64,000 bases of DNA from Halalkalibacter krulwichiae. Its GTDB lineage: Bacteria > Bacillota > Bacilli > Bacillales > Bacillaceae_D. Where the stretch lies: positions 870,001 to 934,000 of the forward strand of contig NZ_CP020814.1 in assembly GCF_002109385.1 (NCBI RefSeq), written 5' to 3'. How positions within the stretch are numbered: the stretch's first letter is position 1; the number at the start of each line of letters is the position of its first letter. Shown in pieces: positions 1-8,459 of this stretch. The position numbers and the translations under genes were made by a program. The notes below the pieces were generated by a model that was given only the letters and a program-made list of their open reading frames with translations, had not been told where the DNA came from and made no database searches.

Positions 1-60
1 AAGGTAGTCGTAAATACTCCTGGTGGAGAAATGGAAATCAAAATTATTGATATTCGCTAG
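1..60 (+). CDS. greA: Transcription elongation factor GreA, C-terminal end only
   Basis: Only the last 19 codons and the TAG stop are inside the window. The ending NTPGGEMEIKIIDIR resembles the C-terminal domain of GreA, which rescues backtracked RNA polymerase by stimulating transcript cleavage. The following gene is yrrS, which adjoins greA in Bacillus, and this supports the call. The start and the coiled-coil domain lie outside the window. With so few residues the assignment depends heavily on gene order. Confidence 0.7.
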   Translation, partial: KVVVNTPGGEMEIKIIDIR

Positions 61-70
61 GTTCAAATGA

Positions 71-102
71 AAGCTGCTCCATTGTAGAGCAGCTTCTTTG
101 TA
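71..102 (+). terminator. Rho-independent terminator after greA
   Basis: A 9-bp stem (71-79 with 87-95) and a 7-base loop are followed by a short T-rich tail. It would separate greA from yrrS. Confidence 0.75.
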
Positions 103-212
103 TCGTTTAAGAGAAATGTCATGTAGCCGTCAAAATCTAGGTCGATCGTTTCTCGCTTAATGAGAAAAGATCTTGTATAATGACTGAAAGAAAGATTAAA
201 GGGAGTGGGAGT

Positions 213-818
213 ATGCAAGGATTTCGTTATGAGCAACGTAAGAAAAAACGAATAAACAAAATATTAAATGTAGCGATAAGTATTGTAACCATTCTTATTT
301 TATTTTTTGCTTATCAAATCATTTTTGATAATGACTCTAGTGAAGAGGCAATGACTGAAGAGGTAGAGGAAGCTATTGATTCTGATTCTAGTCGTGATAC
401 ATCAGATGTAAGTCAAGAAGTTCCTATTACAACAGAAGATACAGAAGAAGAGAATATAGAAGAAGAAGGAAGTAATGAGGAGCAGGAAGAAGATGAACTA
501 GCTGATGAAGAACTTGAACCTGTTCCTGATGGTGAGTGGCAGCCAGTAGGCACAGAGCAGACTGAATTCAGCCCAAATTTCTCAAGTGGTAGTACTAATC
601 GTAATGAAATGGAAAAGGCATTACGATATGCGACTGGACTTGATCATAATATGACAGTATGGAGAATTGAAAATGGTGGATCCGAGACAAGAGCAAGAGG
701 TGTTGTAAGTGGTGAGCATAACCACAACCAACCATACGAAGTCTATATTGAATGGATTGATGGTGAGGGTTGGATGCCAGTTGAAAGGAATCAACTATCT
801 TCAAACCCATACAGATAA
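213..818 (+). CDS. yrrS: YrrS family protein (DUF1510), single-pass membrane protein
   Basis: A 201-residue protein. A basic N-terminus (YEQRKKKRINK) precedes one membrane segment at about residues 19-38. A long acidic linker rich in Glu, Asp and Ser runs to about residue 105, and the last 85 residues form a folded domain ending in GWMPVERNQL. This layout matches the YrrS/DUF1510 family, whose function is not well defined. The frame is open from 180, but GGGAGTGGGAG lies just before the ATG at 213, so I place the start there. YrrS sits next to greA and a class A penicillin-binding protein gene in B. subtilis; no penicillin-binding protein gene is present here. Confidence 0.8.
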   Translation: MQGFRYEQRKKKRINKILNVAISIVTILILFFAYQIIFDNDSSEEAMTEEVEEAIDSDSSRDTSDVSQEVPITTEDTEEENIEEEGSNEEQEEDELADEELEPVPDGEWQPVGTEQTEFSPNFSSGSTNRNEMEKALRYATGLDHNMTVWRIENGGSETRARGVVSGEHNHNQPYEVYIEWIDGEGWMPVERNQLSSNPYR

Positions 819-845
819 ATTGTGAATGTATTAAAGTAAGTAGTT

Positions 846-877
846 TAGAGGACGGTGACGTTGTTTGCTGTCCTCTA
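846..877 (+). promoter_or_regulatory. Leader hairpin just upstream of the mtaD ribosome-binding site
   Basis: An 8-bp inverted repeat (846-853 with 870-877, TAGAGGAC/GTCCTCTA) ends about 5 bases before the AAAGGAG of mtaD. No T-run follows on the plus strand, so it is not a normal terminator. It may be a transcript-stability or translation-control element; its role is unknown. Confidence 0.35.
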
Positions 878-893
878 CAAAAAGGAGTAAATC

Positions 894-2189
894 ATGTCAA
901 AGAAGATAATTGTTAACGGTACCATTATCACAATGGATCGAAGCAACACGTTAATTAAAAATGGAGCTGTCGCTTTTGAAGACGGAAAAATTACATATAT
1001 AGGCGAAGAGCTCAATGACCTATCTATTTATGATGAAGTAATAGATGTAAAGGGAGATTATGTAATACCAGGGTTAGTAAATACTCATGGACATGCTTCA
1101 ATGTCATTGTTAAGGGGTTATGCTGATGATCTGCCATTAAAGCAATGGTTAGAAGAGAAAATGTGGCCGGTTGAAGCGACATATACGAAGGACCATGCAA
1201 AATGGGGGACTTATTTATCGATCATTGAAATGCTACGCACAGGAACAACCACATTTGTTGATATGTATGATAACATGGATGAAGTTGCCATGGCAGTTGA
1301 TCATTCGGGGATGCGAGCAAGACTTTGCCGTGGAATGATTGGTTTTGGTTCTGAAGAATTACGACAAAGTAAATTAGAAGAAGCGTCAAACTTTGTAAAG
1401 AATTGGAACAATCAAGCAGATGGTCGAATTACTACAATGATGTCTCCACATTCCCCGTACACATGTGGACCTGATTTCATTAAGAAAATCGTAGATAAGG
1501 CTGCTGAGTTGGACTCCCCGATCCACATTCATATGTCAGAAACAAGAGCTGAAGTAGAATTGAACGTAAAAGAGTATGGTGAACGTCCTGTTAAACATTT
1601 AGAGAATTTAGGAATGTTTGAACAGCCAACATTGGTTGCTCATGCAGTTCATGTTGAAGATTGGGAAATGGATATACTGGCAAAATATGATGTAAAAGTA
1701 TCAAATAATATTATTAGTAATTTGAAACTTGCGAGCGGGATTGCACCGGTTCCAGAGATGTTAAGCAAAGGCATAACTGTTTCTTTAGGGACAGATAGTT
1801 CAGCATCCAATAATAATTTGGATCTGTTTGAAGAACTTAAGCAGGTTGCATTGCTTTATAAAGGGGTTCATAATGATGCCACTTTAATTCCAGCTGAAAA
1901 AGCATTGAGACTGGCTACAAATCATGGGGCTGAGGCAATCTGGTTAGAAAACCAAATTGGTAGCCTTGAAGTTGGAAAACAAGCGGATATAGTTGTAATA
2001 AACACTAAGCAAGCCTTTTATCAGCCTGCACATGAACCCGTTTCTCATTTGGTATACTCTGGAAGCGGCAGAGATGTGAAAGATGTGTATGTACAAGGCA
2101 AGCAAGTAATCAAAAATGGAGAGTGCCTAACGGTAGACGAAGAGCGGGTAATCTTTGAAGTCAATCGTTTAAGTAAAGAATTTGCCTAA
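894..2189 (+). CDS. mtaD: 5'-methylthioadenosine/S-adenosylhomocysteine deaminase (amidohydrolase)
   Basis: A 431-residue metal-dependent amidohydrolase of the MtaD/TrzA type. Visible features are the N-terminal HxH metal motif in NTHGHASMSLLRG, the third His in HIHMSET, the VAHAVHV segment and the catalytic Asp in GTDSSASNN. The family deaminates methylthioadenosine and adenosylhomocysteine to the inosyl forms and can also act on adenosine. The start follows AAAGGAG at normal spacing. It converges on ahcY, another adenosylhomocysteine-consuming enzyme, with a shared terminator. Substrate preference cannot be read from sequence alone. Confidence 0.85.
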   Translation: MSKKIIVNGTIITMDRSNTLIKNGAVAFEDGKITYIGEELNDLSIYDEVIDVKGDYVIPGLVNTHGHASMSLLRGYADDLPLKQWLEEKMWPVEATYTKDHAKWGTYLSIIEMLRTGTTTFVDMYDNMDEVAMAVDHSGMRARLCRGMIGFGSEELRQSKLEEASNFVKNWNNQADGRITTMMSPHSPYTCGPDFIKKIVDKAAELDSPIHIHMSETRAEVELNVKEYGERPVKHLENLGMFEQPTLVAHAVHVEDWEMDILAKYDVKVSNNIISNLKLASGIAPVPEMLSKGITVSLGTDSSASNNNLDLFEELKQVALLYKGVHNDATLIPAEKALRLATNHGAEAIWLENQIGSLEVGKQADIVVINTKQAFYQPAHEPVSHLVYSGSGRDVKDVYVQGKQVIKNGECLTVDEERVIFEVNRLSKEFA

Positions 2190-2204
2190 TCATTTCTAAT
2201 GATA

Positions 2205-2248
2205 GAAAAAACAAGCGCATTGGGAAAACCATTACGCTTGTTTTTTTA
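2205..2248. terminator. Bidirectional terminator between mtaD and ahcY
   Basis: Arms AACAAGCG (2210-2217) and CGCTTGTT (2235-2242) have an inner partial stem, an A-rich left flank and a T7 right flank. It can end transcription of both convergent genes. Confidence 0.8.
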
Positions 2249-2264
2249 AGATAAAGACTCCATA

Positions 2265-3515
2265 TTAGTCAATTTTCCAACTTTCTAAATATACTTCTTG
2301 TTGTTCTGTTAATGAATCAATTGCAATTCCAAGTGCTTCTAATTTTAATTTCGCTACTTTCAGATCAAGTTCATAAGGAACTGTTACAATTTCGTTGTTC
2401 ATTTCTTTGTAGTGCTCATTGATATAGGCAAGAGAAACCGCTTGTAATGAAAATGTCATGTCCATTATTTCAGCTGGGTGGCCATCGCCAGCGCCAAGGT
2501 TAACAAGTCTACCTTCTGCTAATAGATAAAGCTTACGTCCGTCTTCTAATACGTACTCTTCGATGTTTTGACGAACTTCACGTTTTGAGATAGCTAATGA
2601 GGCTAGGTCATGTTTATTGACTTCAACGTCAAAGTGTCCTGCATTTGCTAGAATGGCACCATCCTTCATATTTTCCATATGTTCTCGACTGATCACGTAC
2701 TGATTTCCTGTTACAGCAATAAAATAATCTCCTCTTTTAGCAGCTTCAGTTAGAGACATTACCTCAAAGCCGTCCATATACGCTTCGATTGCTTTAATGC
2801 TATCAACTTCAGTTACGATTACCTTTGCACCTAAGCCTTTTGCACGAAGAGCCACGCCTCTGCCGCACCAACCATAACCTACAACGACAACTGTCTTACC
2901 AGCCACAACTAAGTTCGTCGTACGATTAATGCTATCCCAAACAGATTGACCTGTACCATAACGATTATCAAATAAATGTTTACAATAGCCGTCATTAACT
3001 GCAATCATTGGAAATGGAAGATCTCCTGTTTTTTGTAGTGCCTTATCTCGAATGACTCCAGTAGTTGTTTCCTCGCAACCACCACGAATATTTTTAATCA
3101 AGTCAGGACGTTCAGCATGAAGGAGTGTAACGAAATCACCGCCGTCATCTATGATAAGATCTGGTTCAACCTCGAGTGTCATTAGTAAATGCTGCTTAAA
3201 TTCCTCTGGGTCTGGTTTATGTTTAGCAAAAACGGTAATGCCGTCTTCCACTAGGGCAGCACAAACGTCATCCTGGGTTGAAAGAGGATTACTTCCCGCG
3301 ATATACACATCCGCACCAGCTGCTTTTATCACTTTTGCCAAGTAGGCTGTTTTTGCTTCTAAATGAAGACAAATGGCGACCTTTAAACCTTTAAATGGTT
3401 GAGTTTTTTCAAATTCTTCTCGAATTCGATTTAATACAGGCATATGTTCCTTTACCCAGTCAATTTTCAAATGACCACTTTTAGCAAGACTCATGTCGCG
3501 TACAATGCTTTTCAT
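2265..3515 (-). CDS. ahcY: Adenosylhomocysteinase (S-adenosyl-L-homocysteine hydrolase)
   Basis: A 416-residue NAD-dependent enzyme that reversibly cleaves S-adenosylhomocysteine to adenosine and homocysteine, completing the methyl cycle. Signatures are the substrate-domain segment GCEETTTGV, the Rossmann motif in VVVGYGWCGRG and the C-terminal GAGDGHPAEIMD. The frame extends to a TTG at 3533, but CCTCC at 3527-3531 (GGAGG on the coding strand) points to the ATG at 3515. B. subtilis uses MtnN and LuxS for this step, so AhcY implies a different recycling route here. Confidence 0.93.
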   Translation of the reverse strand: MKSIVRDMSLAKSGHLKIDWVKEHMPVLNRIREEFEKTQPFKGLKVAICLHLEAKTAYLAKVIKAAGADVYIAGSNPLSTQDDVCAALVEDGITVFAKHKPDPEEFKQHLLMTLEVEPDLIIDDGGDFVTLLHAERPDLIKNIRGGCEETTTGVIRDKALQKTGDLPFPMIAVNDGYCKHLFDNRYGTGQSVWDSINRTTNLVVAGKTVVVVGYGWCGRGVALRAKGLGAKVIVTEVDSIKAIEAYMDGFEVMSLTEAAKRGDYFIAVTGNQYVISREHMENMKDGAILANAGHFDVEVNKHDLASLAISKREVRQNIEEYVLEDGRKLYLLAEGRLVNLGAGDGHPAEIMDMTFSLQAVSLAYINEHYKEMNNEIVTVPYELDLKVAKLKLEALGIAIDSLTEQQEVYLESWKID

Positions 3516-3582
3516 AGTATGAAATTCCTCCAATATATGTAGTTAAGCTCTTTACATATGATAACGTATAATTTATAGAGAT

Positions 3583-3604
3583 GGAAGGACAGTTGTCTTC
3601 TTCC
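3583..3604. repeat. Imperfect inverted repeat in the ahcY-yrhC intergenic region
   Basis: GGAAGGACA and TGTCTTCTTCC face each other around GT between the divergent ahcY and yrhC genes. It could be an operator for either promoter. I do not recognise the motif. Confidence 0.25.
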
Positions 3605-3697
3605 ATTATGGCTAGGTTCTTCCTTAATTAGTGTACTTTACATCAGCTTTCATTCTAGTAAAGATGATAGAATAAAAGGAGATTAGGAGGAAGATAA

Positions 3698-3934
3698 ATG
3701 GAAGATAAAATAAAACAACTTGAAGCAAAAGTTAGTGACTATAAGCAATATGGGTTTATTTTATTGTCATTAAGTATCTTCCTGTTTATAGGGCTAGTTA
3801 TCCCAACAGAAAGTTCAGTTATGACAATGCCAGGTCTATTTATTGGTGGTATATTTGTTACATTAGTGGCTGCCGTTCTATGTCATCGATTAGCAATGAA
3901 GGCACAAAAAGAACTCTATGAAGAAAAGCAGTAA
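3698..3934 (+). CDS. yrhC: YrhC family small membrane protein
   Basis: A 78-residue protein: a short charged amphipathic N-terminus (KIKQLEAKVSDYKQYGF), two hydrophobic segments at about residues 20-37 and 44-63, and a charged tail. Length and pattern match YrhC, encoded at the end of the yrrT-mtnN-yrhA-yrhB-yrhC methionine-salvage operon in B. subtilis. None of the other four genes is adjacent here. Function is unknown. An AGGAGG-type ribosome-binding site precedes the ATG. Confidence 0.7.
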   Translation: MEDKIKQLEAKVSDYKQYGFILLSLSIFLFIGLVIPTESSVMTMPGLFIGGIFVTLVAAVLCHRLAMKAQKELYEEKQ

Positions 3935-3947
3935 TAGATAATGAAAT

Positions 3948-3990
3948 AAAAGGGTAAAGGATCAGGCACCAGCCTATCTTTTACCCTTTC
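3948..3990. terminator. Bidirectional terminator between yrhC and the NUDIX gene
   Basis: AAAGGGTAAA and TTTTACCCTTT form a long stem extended by GGC/GCC around an ACCA loop. The right arm overlaps the last codons of the minus-strand NUDIX gene. Confidence 0.75.
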
Positions 3991-4601
3991 ACTGCTTCAA
4001 GAAAATGAGTTAAAATTTTAGCTGTTAAACCCCAAATGACATAATCCTCAAAGTAATAAAACGATTCATATAAGTCGAAATGACGTGCTGAATAAGATTC
4101 GTTGTTGGCGATCTTTTTAAAAGGAAAATCATCTCCAGGCTGCATATTCATACGCATTAAATGTTTTTGGGGTTGGTAGTTTTCAAAGAAAGATAATGGA
4201 ACAGTGAAGATGTGATCAACTTCATTTTTGTTTATTGCTAAGTTGTCCAGATCTTTGATTTTTCCTAAAAATGGATAAATGATACCTCTGAATGGTGTAA
4301 CCAATACATCGAGAGGAGCGATTATTTCAATCTCATCTTTGACACCGATCTCTTCGGTTAGTTCACGAATAGCAGCTGCTTCAGCTGATTTATCATCAGG
4401 ATCAATTTTACCGCCAGGAAAACAAATTTCTCCAGGTTGTTTATTTAGCTTTTTTGAACGTACTTCAAAAAGGATTGATAGTTCATTACGTTCGTTAAAT
4501 ACAAGGGGAACAATAACAGCTGACTGCATTGCCTCCGATGCACCTAAAATGCCTGGTTCTCTCTTTTGAAATTGCCTTTCGATTTGTTTTAAGTTTCTCA
4601 T
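3981..4601 (-). CDS. NUDIX hydrolase, probable CoA pyrophosphatase
   Basis: A 206-residue NUDIX protein with FPGGKIDPDD followed by IRELTEEIG, the form of the Nudix box seen in the CoA/acyl-CoA pyrophosphatase branch (NudL-like). The upstream KLNKQPGEICFPGG resembles the family's extra motif. Expected activity is hydrolysis of CoA to phosphopantetheine and 3',5'-ADP. The open frame begins at 4706, but GGGGAG lies 8 bases before the ATG at 4601, so the extra 35 residues are probably untranslated. It stands alone between two terminators. Confidence 0.8.
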   Translation of the reverse strand: MRNLKQIERQFQKREPGILGASEAMQSAVIVPLVFNERNELSILFEVRSKKLNKQPGEICFPGGKIDPDDKSAEAAAIRELTEEIGVKDEIEIIAPLDVLVTPFRGIIYPFLGKIKDLDNLAINKNEVDHIFTVPLSFFENYQPQKHLMRMNMQPGDDFPFKKIANNESYSARHFDLYESFYYFEDYVIWGLTAKILTHFLEAVKG

Positions 4602-4770
4602 AATCATACTCCCCTTCATTATGATTAAGACAATAGGTTTAGTTTCTAATAAAAGACTAGCAGTAAGTGATCTTTTAAGTGTAAATAAGCAAATACAGTA
4701 TATCATATATTAAAAAGGCAGTTTAGAAATGGAATCCTTATATTCCTTGTAAGATGATTTAACAAAGTTA

Positions 4771-4786
4771 CTGTTAATTTTAACAG
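4771..4786. promoter_or_regulatory. Perfect palindrome, possible operator of the small transcript downstream
   Basis: CTGTTAA-TT-TTAACAG is a perfect inverted repeat. It lies where a -35 region would fall if TACATT at 4794-4799 is the -10 of the candidate RNA. I cannot assign a regulator. Confidence 0.35.
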
Positions 4787-4805
4787 AGTACGGTACATTA
4801 ATAAC

Positions 4806-4893
4806 AGGAAAGGTCATTGACCTAGCTTCCAAAATGTTCTCTCTACTCTCCCCCCATTGCGAGTGGTTCATTTAATGAACTGCTCATTTTTTT
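4806..4893 (+). ncRNA. Candidate small regulatory RNA with a C-rich single-stranded region
   Basis: A terminator at 4861-4893 has no protein gene upstream on its strand. Before it are a small 5' hairpin (GGAA at 4807-4810 with TTCC at 4827-4830, enclosing AGGTC/GACCT) and then an unpaired CU-rich stretch with six C in a row at 4850-4855. Hairpin, C-rich loop and terminator is the layout of several Firmicute small RNAs that pair with G-rich ribosome-binding sites, such as FsrA and RoxS; no sequence identity is claimed. Alternatives are an attenuated leader of the peptidase gene at 5027, or a 13-codon ORF at 4834 that lacks a ribosome-binding site. Confidence 0.4.
4861..4893 (+). terminator. 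Terminator of the candidate small RNA
   Basis: A 10-bp stem (4861-4870 with 4876-4885, two G-U pairs) with loop TTTAA is followed by a run of eight T. Confidence 0.75.
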
Positions 4894-5026
4894 TATTTAT
4901 TTCCATGGAAATGACAAAATGTGACAAAGGAGTTAGATTACTTGTATTATCTAAAACGGTACTTGCAAATTTCTACAAAATCCTTAACAATTATATAAAG
5001 TAAGAAGGAAGAAGGTTAAGGGTAAG

Positions 5027-6175
5027 ATGGAAGTTAATTTGAATGAGATGCTTACACTATTAGAAAAATTGGTAAACATGGACAGCGGTTCAAATGATAA
5101 AGAAGGAGTCGATCGAGTGGGAAGAGAACTGCTTCCCTATTTTGAACAACTCGGTTTTCAAGTGAAAAGAATCAGTCAAAAAGAAGTTGGAGATCATTTC
5201 GTTATTAAACACCTTAAGAACCCCCACCCACCAATTTTAGTTGTTGCTCACATGGATACTGTGTTTGAAAAAGGAACAACAAAAGAACGACCTTTTACAA
5301 TCAACAATGGAAAAGCCTATGGTCCTGGTGTCATTGATATGAAGGCAAGTCTTGTAGCAGTCATTTATGCTCTTCGTTATTTGAAAAATAAAGGTTCTAG
5401 TGCCTATCAACAAGTAGAAATAATTTTAAATAGTGATGAAGAGATCGGTTCTGTGACCTCGCGAGAATTAATCGAGAAAGAAGCGCTAGGAAAGTCGTTT
5501 GCTTTAGTTATGGAACCGGCAAGACGTGACGGTTCAGTTGTGACTGAGAGAAGAGGAAGTGGACGATTTACTATTGAAGTTCATGGGAAAGCAGCCCACT
5601 CAGGTATAGAACCTGAAAAGGGAAGAAGTGCCATTGAAGAGTTGGCTCATAAGATAGTAAAGTTACATGAATTAAACGATCATGAGCATGGGATTTCTGT
5701 GAATGTAGGCATGATAGAAGGTGGAGATGCAGTGAATACAGTTTCTGCTACGGCAACGGGACATGTAGATGTGCGTGTTGCAACACTAGAACAAGCAGAA
5801 CAAGTCGAGCACAAAATTGAGGAGGTTTGTTCTTCCTCCGATGTAAAAGGAACGGAAATTGAACTCACTGGTGATATGAGGAGACCTCCTATGTTAAAAG
5901 ATGAAAAGATTGAATCACTCTTTCACATAATTAAAGAGGTCGGTGCAGAGTTAGGTATAGAAATTAAAGATACGAAAACGGGTGGGGGATCAGATGCATC
6001 GTTTACTTCGGCGATGGGAATCCCGACTGTTGATGGGCTTGGACCAATTGGAGGGAATGCGCATAGCGATCGAGAGTATTTAGAAATTTCCTCATTAACA
6101 GAGCGGACATTGCTTTTAGCTAAAGTTATTGAACGGTTAGCACTTGAAAAGGAAGTTTATGTTCAGAGTGAATAG
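5027..6175 (+). CDS. M20 family metallopeptidase (carboxypeptidase G2-like)
   Basis: A 382-residue cytosolic enzyme with the M20 di-metal site: VVAHMDTVF (metal His and catalytic Asp), GVIDMK (bridging Asp), NSDEEIGS (general base Glu and metal Glu), MEPAR and a late AHSDREY His. A dimerisation domain lies between about residues 180 and 290. The best match is the glutamate carboxypeptidase/CPG2 group, which removes C-terminal residues from peptides or folate conjugates, but aminoacylase-like specificity is possible. No signal peptide is seen. The ribosome-binding site is weak (AAGGTTAAGGG), and ATG at 5048 is an alternative start. Confidence 0.8.
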   Translation: MEVNLNEMLTLLEKLVNMDSGSNDKEGVDRVGRELLPYFEQLGFQVKRISQKEVGDHFVIKHLKNPHPPILVVAHMDTVFEKGTTKERPFTINNGKAYGPGVIDMKASLVAVIYALRYLKNKGSSAYQQVEIILNSDEEIGSVTSRELIEKEALGKSFALVMEPARRDGSVVTERRGSGRFTIEVHGKAAHSGIEPEKGRSAIEELAHKIVKLHELNDHEHGISVNVGMIEGGDAVNTVSATATGHVDVRVATLEQAEQVEHKIEEVCSSSDVKGTEIELTGDMRRPPMLKDEKIESLFHIIKEVGAELGIEIKDTKTGGGSDASFTSAMGIPTVDGLGPIGGNAHSDREYLEISSLTERTLLLAKVIERLALEKEVYVQSE

Positions 6176-6192
6176 CAAGAAAAGATTACAAC

Positions 6193-6236
6193 ATAGGCAG
6201 GATAACAATGCTGAACAGTTATCCTGCCTATTTCTA
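6193..6236 (+). terminator. Terminator after the M20 peptidase gene
   Basis: A 14-bp perfect stem (6193-6206 with 6218-6231) is followed by TTCTAT. It may also serve the convergent gene ending at 6278. Confidence 0.8.
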
Positions 6237-6277
6237 TAAATTATACTATAGCCAAGAAGTAATAAATGAAACAACTA

Positions 6278-6667
6278 TCAATCAATTTTTACTTTTTGAC
6301 CATTATCAAATTTTATTTCTAATTCAAACTCATCAATATCATTTACATTTACCTCAAAGATTGAGAGGGTTTGCGTTTTTAATTCTGCCCCATTGACATT
6401 TGGGGTTAATTTTAATTCTTTCAATAATGGTTCAATCATGACTAGTGCATCTTGTCCATATTTTGTAGCGGAACCTGGTACTTTATATTTTGCTTCAATT
6501 TTATTGTTTTCAACCTCATATTCAATATCAATCTTAGTATGATCCTTCAATTCAATTTCTAATTCAAAATCAATGACATTTGGTGCTGCATCAACTTTAG
6601 TAACCCCGATAGTACCTAACACTACTAAACAGCTAACAAAAGCGGTAAGGATAAAACGCATTTTCAT
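6278..6667 (-). CDS. Exported small protein, YusW-like
   Basis: A 129-residue protein with a signal peptide (KMRF, hydrophobic core to about residue 22, likely cleavage after VDA). There is no lipobox Cys. The mature part is rich in alternating acidic and hydrophobic residues (FELEIEL, EFELEIKFDNG) with a central helix-forming DALVMIEPLLKEL. This looks like the YusW family, whose function is unknown. A GGAGG ribosome-binding site precedes the ATG. It is a single-gene unit. Confidence 0.55.
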   Translation of the reverse strand: MKMRFILTAFVSCLVVLGTIGVTKVDAAPNVIDFELEIELKDHTKIDIEYEVENNKIEAKYKVPGSATKYGQDALVMIEPLLKELKLTPNVNGAELKTQTLSIFEVNVNDIDEFELEIKFDNGQKVKID

Positions 6668-6834
6668 TTTTTATTCCTCCAATTTAATGTTGATATGGTT
6701 ACTATATCCAAAAGCAGTTAAAGCATTCAAAATGTTGGTATTTTAGATAGTAATAAAACCAAGAATCAATAGTAAGGCAGTTTCGAGAATACACCAAAGG
6801 AAAAGTGATGGAGTAAGAGGAACGAATGAAACAG

Positions 6835-7559
6835 TTACCACTGAAAAAAGAACTTTAGCGACATTGTGATCGTTGTGTAGACGATCACACCAGTAGCGAA
6901 AGTCGGAAAGTGTGCTTCATCATCTGGAGGTAGTTCATATTTTAAGACATTTAAAATCATAGCTCCTGAAATGAAAGCAAAAATAATGGATTCTGTTAGA
7001 GGAGTTAAGTTAACGGCTACTCCCATTATCCAGCCTGCTACGATTCCCAGTGCAAGAACATAGCGACCTACTTGATTATAAATATCTGAGTATTCTCTCC
7101 ATAGGTCATGAGCGACTGCGATAAAATGCAGCCCGACTGCTAACCCGTAAAATACGGCCTGTACACCGAAAACATTATGTGAGATGACCGTGTATGCAAC
7201 CAACATATTGTATAGACCAAAAAAGGCAATCTGTAACCAAAATAATGTTCGGGCCTTATGAGTTTTATCATTAAGTTGAGCTTTTCGGACAACTTTCTGA
7301 ACGCCATAAAACATTAAAACCCCAAGCAAACCAATAAAGTATAATTCAGATTCCATTGTGAAATAGTCACCATATTTTTTCACTAAAATTTGTTCCTTAT
7401 GTAAGGTAGGAAGAACATAGACAAAAACATAAGAAACTGCTAGCCCTCCAGAAAAGGAAAACCATTTTAAGCGATGAATTCGATTTGAAGGAATCAATTC
7501 ATTTGCGAATAAATGAATGAATATAAAGACTCCCCCATGATAAAAACATCAATAGACAT
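6835..7559 (-). pseudogene. Frameshifted multi-pass membrane protein of unknown family
   Basis: The longest frame (7497 down to 6835, 220 residues) lacks a good start. An ATG at 7559 has a GGAG site 8 bases upstream but runs into a stop after 21 codons. Adding one G to the G5 tract (complement of 7532-7536) joins the two frames into about 241 residues, with the junction reading IMGGVFIFIHLFANELIPSNR. The joined protein has about seven membrane segments, the first restored only by the join. Conserved-looking pieces are GLHFIAVAHDLWREY and FISGAMILNVLKYELP. The topology faintly recalls ZIP-type transporters, but I do not recognise the family. Confidence 0.6.
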
Positions 7560-7751
7560 ATGTGTGGCTCCTTCAACATTAATTACGCTTAGATTATCCA
7601 ACTTGTAAAAGAAGCACTCATTAGATCATTTCCGTTGTGAAGAATGATTGTCGGCAAATAATTAAGAAAGAATCACTTTATTTTAGTCGTACAGACACGA
7701 CCAAGCCCAAGTTGACATAAGGATGAAGTAACGACATTTGGGGGTGATTTC

Positions 7752-8459
7752 GTGTCAGCTTTAATTGCAGCTATTTCTTATTTATTTAAAGAAGTAATTG
7801 TTTTTGTATCCTACGTTAAGAATAACGCCTTCCCACAGCCACTCAAAAAAGATGAAGAAAGAAAATACTTAAAACTGATGCAAGAAGGCGATGAAAAAGC
7901 ACGTGACCTTCTAATTGAACATAACCTAAGGCTAGTTGCTCATATCGTAAAGAAGTTTGAAAATACGAGGGAAGATACAGAAGATCTTATCTCAATAGGT
8001 ACAATTGGCTTAATTAAGGCGATTGAGAGTTATTCTGATGGAAAAGGGACAAAGCTAGCAACCTATGCAGCTCGGTGCATTGAAAATGAAATTCTCATGC
8101 ACCTTAGAGCATTAAAAAAGGTTAAGAAGGATGTTTCCTTACATGACCCAATTGGAACGGATAAAGAAGGAAATGAGATTACTTTAATTGATGTGCTGCA
8201 AGAAGAAGGCGAAGATATTGTAGATGTAATACAAACGAATATGGAGAAAACACAGATATACAAATTTATTCATGTGTTGGATGATAGGGAAAAAGAAGTG
8301 ATTGTAGGACGATTCGGGTTAAATTTAGAAGAAGAGCGAACCCAGCGGGAGATTGCAAAAGAGCTTGGAATATCGAGAAGTTATGTTTCAAGAATTGAGA
8401 AAAGGGCGTTAATGAAGCTATTTCATGAATTTTATAAGCAGAGTCAAGGGAAAGGTTAG
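7752..8459 (+). CDS. sigK: RNA polymerase sporulation sigma factor SigK precursor
   Basis: A 235-residue pro-sigma-K, uninterrupted. The N-terminus holds the hydrophobic pro-sequence ending in [13 protein letters not shown], which SpoIVFB removes in the mother cell. Region 2 is [16 protein letters not shown] through [17 protein letters not shown], and region 4 ends in the helix-turn-helix [21 protein letters not shown]. The GTG start follows GGGGGTG. In B. subtilis 168 the gene is split by the skin element near the middle; here the region around [12 protein letters not shown] is contiguous. It drives late mother-cell genes such as coat genes. Confidence 0.97.
   Translation: MSALIAAISYLFKEVIVFVSYVKNNAFPQPLKKDEERKYLKLMQEGDEKARDLLIEHNLRLVAHIVKKFENTREDTEDLISIGTIGLIKAIESYSDGKGTKLATYAARCIENEILMHLRALKKVKKDVSLHDPIGTDKEGNEITLIDVLQEEGEDIVDVIQTNMEKTQIYKFIHVLDDREKEVIVGRFGLNLEEERTQREIAKELGISRSYVSRIEKRALMKLFHEFYKQSQGKG

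Noticed and set aside
4834..4875. 13-codon ORF starting MFSLLSPH inside the candidate small RNA, as an attenuator leader peptide
   Set aside because: No ribosome-binding site precedes it and no codon bias suggests a regulatory peptide; kept only as an alternative reading.
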